Below are positions 6,382-8,108 of a stretch of 8,108 bases of DNA, in pieces. A program made the position numbers and the translations under genes. The notes under the pieces are model-generated. The model searched no databases. It saw only the letters and a list, made by a program, of their open reading frames with translations, and had not been told where the DNA came from. The DNA lies in NCBI GenBank assembly GCA_023228725.1, contig JALOAQ010000123.1, forward strand, positions 1 to 8,108, written 5' to 3'. The DNA is from Bacteroidales bacterium (GTDB lineage: Bacteria; Bacteroidota; Bacteroidia; Bacteroidales; ML635J-15). The stretch's first letter is position 1, and the number at the start of each line of letters is the position of its first letter.

Positions 6382-6735
6382 ATGACTCAAAACCAATTAG
6401 AAGATTATCTCTGGGGTGCAGCTAAGATTCTGCGAGGAATGATTGATTCGTTGGGCTTTAAGCAATACATTTTTCCTTTGCTTTTTTTTAAACGCTTCAG
6501 CGATTTGTGGAACGAAGAGTTTGAATTAGCCAAAGAAGAAAGCGGTGGCAACTTAGAATATGCTGAATTTACAGAAAACCACCGTTTTCAAATACCTGAG
6601 GGTTGCCAGTGGAAGATGTACGGAAGAAAACCGTTGATGTACTCTAAACCGCAAAATTGCTCAAACTATTTCGCAAAATTTCGCAGAGCTTTCTTTATGT
6701 TACTTGGTGTTGAACTTTGCGAAATTCTGCGGTAA
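6382..6735 (+). pseudogene. hsdM: Truncated, frameshifted type I restriction-modification methyltransferase (HsdM) N-terminus
   Basis: The frame is 117 residues, whereas HsdM proteins are usually about 500. Residues 1-77 are a good HsdM N-terminal helical domain: QLEDYLWGAAKILRGMID, FPLLFFKRFSDLWNEEF and NHRFQIPEGCQW. In intact relatives the next residues are KDVR. Here that reading exists only in another frame: adding one A at 6613-6614 gives K-D-V-R-K-K-T-V-D-V before a TAA at 6645-6647. The gene therefore has a one-base deletion, and it is then cut off by the palindromic repeat starting at 6648. The last 30 or so residues (from about 88) translate that repeat and mean nothing. The methyltransferase core with its SAM and NPPY motifs is absent, so no modification activity is expected. 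An A-rich leader precedes the ATG, as is usual in Bacteroidota. Confidence 0.85.
6648..6733. repeat. Palindromic 86-base intergenic repeat that cuts off hsdM
   Basis: The outer arms are ACCGCAAAATT (6648-6658) and AATTCTGCGGT (6723-6733), matching as an inverted repeat at 10 of 11 positions. TTTCGCAAA (6669-6677) and TTTGCGAAA (6716-6724) are a second exact inverted pair that partly competes with the first. The motif TTCGCA is repeated inside. This pattern of GCAAA/TTTGC blocks resembles dispersed palindromic repeats common between genes in Bacteroidota. It encodes nothing recognisable and ends 35 bases before the nuclease gene. Confidence 0.65.
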
Positions 6736-6768
6736 ATATTATAAACTAAAAAATATCGAAGTTTAGCT

Positions 6769-7794
6769 ATGAACAATGAAATGAAACCTACTGATTTATT
6801 TAAGAGAATTGCTGGATTGCTACAGTCTGCAAGGCAAAATGTGGTACGAACCATCAACCAAACTATGGTTTACACTTATTTTGAAATAGGGCGTATGATT
6901 GTAGAAGACGAACAACAGGGACAAGAAAGAGCAGAATATGGAAAAGGAGTTTTGAAAGAGCTGTCAGTAAAACTGAGGGCAGAATTTGGGAAAGGGTTTT
7001 CTGTGCAGAACCTGGAAAACATGCGTAAATTTTATCTACTCTACGCTGTTGATACAAAATCCCAATCACTGATTAGGATTTCTGAAAATTCTAACTTTAC
7101 ACTAAGCTGGACGCACTATTTAGTTTTAATTAGAATTGAAAAACAGCAGGAAAGAAACTTTTATGAAATAGAAGCCCTGAACAATAACTGGAGTGTACGT
7201 GAACTTAAACGCCAGTTTGACAGCGCACTATACGAACGCCTGGCTTTAAGCCGCGATAAAAAAGGAGTAAAACAACTGGCTGAAGAAGGTCAGATTATTC
7301 AAAAACCAACCGATATTTTGAAAGACCCTTATGTTTTAGAGTTTCTCAACCTGCCTGAACAATATCAATATTCGGAAAGCGACCTTGAAACTGCCATTAT
7401 TGATAAATTAGAACAGTTTCTGCTGGAACTTGGCAAAGGTTTTACTTTTGTGGCAAGGCAATTCCGGATGACAATTGATGAAAAACATTACAAAGCTGAC
7501 CTTGTTTTCTTCAACCGGCTTTTAAAATGTTTTGTAGTCATTGACCTGAAAATAGGAGAGCTTACACACCAGGATATCGGGCAAATGCAGATGTATGTAC
7601 ACTTCCATGACAGAAATGTAAAGCTGCCCGAGGAAAACAAAACCATTGGCATTATTCTTTGCAAACAAAAAAGCAATGTGCTGGTTAAATTAACCCTGCC
7701 CGAAAATAACGACCAGATTTTTGCCAGTCGCTACCAGATGATTCTGCCCGACAAACAAACTTTTATCAAGCTCCTAAACGAAACAGAAGTATGA
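6769..7794 (+). CDS. DUF1016/YhcG-family PD-(D/E)XK nuclease-domain protein
   Basis: A 341-residue cytoplasmic protein, full length for the YhcG family. Residues about 8-160 are the YhcG N-terminal helical domain (VYTYFEIGRMIVEDEQQG, LSVKLRAEFGKGFSVQNL, NMRKFYLLY, LSWTHYLVLIRI). Residues about 180-340 are the PD-(D/E)XK nuclease domain: DPYVLEFLNLP, LETAIIDKLEQFLLELGKGF, then D244 in HYKADLVFF, the D259-L260-K261 triad in VVIDLKIG, and Q272/Q274 in GQMQMYV. Aspartate in place of the usual glutamate of ExK is allowed by the fold, so the site looks intact. The family is often found inside type I restriction-modification loci and is predicted to act on nucleic acid, but its exact role is not established. 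Here it follows a broken hsdM. Its G+C is high in places (24 of 60 at 6901-6960, 25 of 60 at 7561-7620, against 13 of 60 at 421-480), hinting at transfer. M5 (6781) is an alternative start. Confidence 0.92.
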   Translation: MNNEMKPTDLFKRIAGLLQSARQNVVRTINQTMVYTYFEIGRMIVEDEQQGQERAEYGKGVLKELSVKLRAEFGKGFSVQNLENMRKFYLLYAVDTKSQSLIRISENSNFTLSWTHYLVLIRIEKQQERNFYEIEALNNNWSVRELKRQFDSALYERLALSRDKKGVKQLAEEGQIIQKPTDILKDPYVLEFLNLPEQYQYSESDLETAIIDKLEQFLLELGKGFTFVARQFRMTIDEKHYKADLVFFNRLLKCFVVIDLKIGELTHQDIGQMQMYVHFHDRNVKLPEENKTIGIILCKQKSNVLVKLTLPENNDQIFASRYQMILPDKQTFIKLLNETEV

Positions 7795-7826
7795 TTTATA
7801 ATAATCCAAAACTGTCCACCTATTAG
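7791..7826 (+). pseudogene. Eleven-codon stub coupled to the nuclease gene, possible truncated downstream gene
   Basis: ATG at 7791 overlaps the TGA of the nuclease gene in the sequence ATGA, the classic layout of a translationally coupled next gene. The frame reads MIYNNPKLSTY and ends at TAG, nine bases before the first full unit of the tandem array. It may be the 5' end of a lost operon partner. It is too short to recognise, and a chance ATGA overlap is possible. Confidence 0.3.
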
Positions 7827-7827
7827 A

Positions 7828-7930
7828 AGTTAAAAGTCTATAAAGTCGAAAGTCTATAAAGTTGAAAGTCTATAAAGTCGAAAGTGAAAAGTCGAAAGTC
7901 TATAAAGTCGAAAGTGAAAAGTCGAAAGGG
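7828..7930 (+). repeat. Tandem array of 16- and 14-base units
   Basis: The 16-base unit agtctataaagtcgaa occurs at 7835-7850, 7851-7866 (one change, C to T), 7867-7882 and 7897-7912. A 14-base variant, agtgaaaagtcgaa, occurs at 7883-7896 and 7913-7926. A partial unit (agttaaa) precedes at 7828-7834. The order is 16-16-16-14-16-14. Units are far too short and lack distinct spacers, so this is not CRISPR. It is non-coding low-complexity DNA of the kind seen between genes in Bacteroidota and marks where the downstream gene was lost. Confidence 0.9.
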
Positions 7931-7963
7931 CTTCTCGTTTTTCGCTTCGCTCAAAACTCGAAG
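7931..7963. repeat. Imperfect hairpin directly after the tandem array
   Basis: CTTCTCGTTTT (7931-7941) pairs with AAAACTCGAAG (7953-7963) at 9 of 11 positions around an 11-base loop containing CGCTTCGC. It could stop transcripts coming from the nuclease gene, though no T run follows on the plus strand. It more likely belongs to the same family of intergenic repeats. Confidence 0.45.
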
Positions 7964-8058
7964 AGAGACATCCACGAATTACACGAATTTTGGTTTCTTG
8001 CATTTCGCTACGCTCCCAAAAAGTAGAAAGTTTATAAAGCTAAAAGTTAAAAGCTAAA
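7940..8058. repeat. Cluster of further short repeats: TTTCGCTWCGCTC pair, CACGAATT pair, degenerate array copy
   Basis: TTTCGCTTCGCTC (7940-7952) recurs as TTTCGCTACGCTC (8003-8015), 12 of 13 identical. CACGAATTA (7973-7981) is followed at once by CACGAATTT (7982-7990). A decayed copy of the tandem array lies at 8029-8058: a 16-base unit with 12 matches to the consensus, then a 14-base unit with 10 matches, keeping the 16-then-14 order. No gene is seen from 7827 to the end of the window. Confidence 0.6.
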
Positions 8059-8095
8059 TTATTTACGTGTACTGAATTTGTTGAAATATTATGCT

Positions 8096-8108
8096 TGTTT
8101 TGTCATGA
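8096..8108 (+). repeat. 13-base direct repeat, right copy at the window end (TGTTTTGTCATGA)
   Basis: These final 13 bases are identical and in the same orientation to 5917-5929. In the left copy a perfect hairpin follows; here the sequence stops. If the source contig ends here, that would fit an assembly break inside a repeat present at several places in the genome. Confidence 0.5.

Noticed and set aside
6646..6735. A genuine C-terminal domain for the short HsdM protein
   Set aside because: Residues after about 88 translate the palindromic repeat, and the true HsdM continuation is visible in another frame before it.
7828..7930. CRISPR array
   Set aside because: The units are 14-16 bases, abut each other with no unique spacers, and no cas gene is present.

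Overview
The window looks like a piece of a Bacteroidota chromosome, probably Bacteroidales-like. The DNA is strongly AT-rich and the reading frames have no clear Shine-Dalgarno sequences. The promoter before the tRNA is an exact copy of the Bacteroidota type (TTTG, 19 bases, TAnnTTTG). The gene families fit as well: a YidE/AspT-type transporter with two TrkA-C domains, a pseudouridine synthase with a long lysine-rich N-terminal extension, and a LytM/MepM-like endopeptidase. No species can be named from sequence alone.

Positions 1-5844 are ordinary housekeeping sequence. In order they hold a family-4-like glycosyltransferase (4-1083, +), a membrane-anchored M23 peptidoglycan endopeptidase (1184-2434, +), and a YidE/AspT-type transporter (2431-4020, -) whose stop codon overlaps that of the endopeptidase tail to tail. 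Then come a small cupin protein (4216-4554, +), an RluB/RsuA-type rRNA pseudouridine synthase (4641-5660, +) and tRNA-Gln(TTG) at 5774-5844 with its own promoter. The genes appear to be mostly independent units rather than one operon.

Positions 5845-8108, downstream of the tRNA, are an accessory stretch showing decay. It begins with a 14-codon signal-peptide-like stub and a hairpin-bearing, G-poor segment. Next is a 3' remnant-free start of a type I restriction-modification methyltransferase gene, hsdM. It is broken by a one-base frameshift and then cut off by an 86-base palindromic repeat. An apparently intact DUF1016/YhcG PD-(D/E)XK nuclease gene follows (6769-7794). An 11-codon stub of a translationally coupled downstream frame runs into a tandem array of 16- and 14-base units and other low-complexity repeats. 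A 13-base sequence at 5917-5929 recurs in the same orientation as the last 13 bases of the window, so the window may end inside a second copy of a dispersed repeat.

The best reading of the accessory part is the eroded remains of a type I restriction-modification locus in which only the YhcG-like nuclease gene survives intact. hsdR and hsdS are not in the window. I see no convincing evidence for a wholly new system. The items most worth checking are the orphan nuclease between two truncated genes, the repeats that form both truncation points, and an imperfect long hairpin at 6144-6207.
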